Assembly: GCA_020631175.1 (NCBI GenBank)
Contig: JAHDHT010000095.1
Span: 5,746 to 12,734, forward strand
Reading direction: 5' to 3'
DNA length: 6,989 bases
From: Chitinophagales bacterium
Lineage (GTDB): Bacteria; Bacteroidota; Bacteroidia; Chitinophagales; JAHDHT01
Positions 6,333 through 6,989 of the stretch are shown piece by piece. The notes under the pieces were generated by a model. That model saw only the letters and a list, made by a program, of their open reading frames with translations, had not been told where the DNA came from and did not search any database. The number at the start of each line of letters is the position of its first letter. Positions within the stretch are counted from its first letter, which is position 1. A program made the position numbers and the translations under genes.

Positions 6333-6989
6333 TTATAGTTTTACAAATTTTTCAGTTAATACATTTTCATTACTTCTGATTTGAATTAAATATGTTCCAC
6401 TTTCCAGAAAATCAACAGGAATATTCAACTTTCCAATATAATCAGCTTGCTCTGAAAAAATGATTTCACCATTTAAAGTAAGAATGGAAATACTTTTTGA
6501 ATTTTCAGGTAAATTCAACTGAAGTATATCAGTTACAGGATTTGGATAAATATCAAAAGATACGCCTAAGTCAATTTGTTTCTCTTCCCGATTTTGCTGA
6601 AAATTATATCCATAATATTCGCTTATACTTATTTCATCAAAACAATCACCGCTTAATGTCTGACCTGCTGTTGTCTCCATAGAAAAAACCGGCACATACA
6701 GTCGATTTGATAATTGTTCAAAGCGGGTAAATGTAGTACTCAACATCTCATCTCCATCCGAAAAAGAAATTTTCTCAATAGACTTCTCTTTATTGTCTAT
6801 TGTAATCCGTGTTTTACCAAACTCAAGCCGATAAGAATATCCATTTATCTCGTCATAATTAATTCCCTGAGCCTTCCATTTATCAATTTGAGTTTCTTTA
6901 ACAGGATTAAACATATTTCTCTTAAATGAGAATTTACTTTTAAATAAAGTACTTCTTTCAGATAAGGCCTGCTTATGCATAAAATTTCC
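6333..6989 (-). CDS. T9SS type A sorting-domain protein, 5' end outside window
   Basis: The frame is open to the right edge and ends at a TAA at 6335-6333. The first ATG in view (6980) gives 215 residues but no signal peptide: residues 1-30 are charged and polar. Because T9SS cargo must first cross the inner membrane by Sec, the true start almost certainly lies beyond base 6989. Counting from that ATG, residues 139-215 form a typical type A sorting domain: FDIYPNPVTD (143-152), ISILTLNGEII (164-174), then LESGTYLIQI (192-201) and the final EKFVKL. Such domains direct cargo across the outer membrane and are usually cleaved on surface anchoring or release. Residues 23-130 look beta-rich (YRLEFGKTRITID, ISFSDGD) with one Cys at 113; I recognise no family there. 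It is the first visible gene of the operon, 12 nt ahead of the hydrolase. Confidence 0.85.
   Translation of the reverse strand, partial: GNFMHKQALSERSTLFKSKFSFKRNMFNPVKETQIDKWKAQGINYDEINGYSYRLEFGKTRITIDNKEKSIEKISFSDGDEMLSTTFTRFEQLSNRLYVPVFSMETTAGQTLSGDCFDEISISEYYGYNFQQNREEKQIDLGVSFDIYPNPVTDILQLNLPENSKSISILTLNGEIIFSEQADYIGKLNIPVDFLESGTYLIQIRSNENVLTEKFVKL

Noticed and set aside
6497..6929. Two plus-strand open frames of 61 and 71 codons
   Set aside because: Both are antisense to the T9SS cargo gene and show no domain, signal or start context.
6333..6980. Reading the T9SS cargo gene as complete from the ATG at 6980
   Set aside because: That start gives no signal peptide, which a T9SS substrate needs, and the frame stays open to the window edge.

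Overview
The window is AT-rich and every convincing gene lies on the minus strand, so it reads from right to left. It suggests a member of the Bacteroidota, probably a free-living Flavobacteriia- or Cytophagia-like bacterium. The reasons are a type IX secretion (T9SS) type A C-terminal sorting domain with a YPNP motif, a Bacteroidota-style AsmA-like protein, a lipoprotein with a lysine/acidic-rich mature N-terminus, and starts with no Shine-Dalgarno sequence. Genus cannot be judged from the sequence.

Layout in transcription order. (1) 6989-6333: the C-terminal part of a T9SS cargo protein whose N-terminus lies outside the window. (2) 6320-4620: a secreted alpha/beta hydrolase of lipase/esterase type, starting 12 nt after gene 1. 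It has a readable Ser-Asp-His triad and two large insertions. (3) 4623-3349: a lipoprotein predicted to form a PQQ-like beta-propeller, overlapping gene 2 by 4 nt (ATGA). (4) 3348-3195: an intergenic spacer with a short direct repeat, an AT-rich hairpin and a good intrinsic terminator that closes the three-gene operon. (5) 3194-1: a very large AsmA-family protein with one N-terminal membrane anchor, starting at GTG. It is open for 1064 codons and runs off the left edge, so it is missing its C-terminus.

The three operon proteins all carry, or should carry, export signals. Together they look like a cell-envelope or surface module: a T9SS-delivered protein, a soluble or surface hydrolase and a lipid-anchored propeller scaffold. 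Their substrate is unknown. The AsmA-like gene is a separate transcription unit and most likely an envelope lipid-homeostasis gene unrelated to the operon. The stronger candidates for novelty are the operon's composition and the unusual hydrolase architecture. I saw no mobile element, CRISPR array, RNA gene or defence system.
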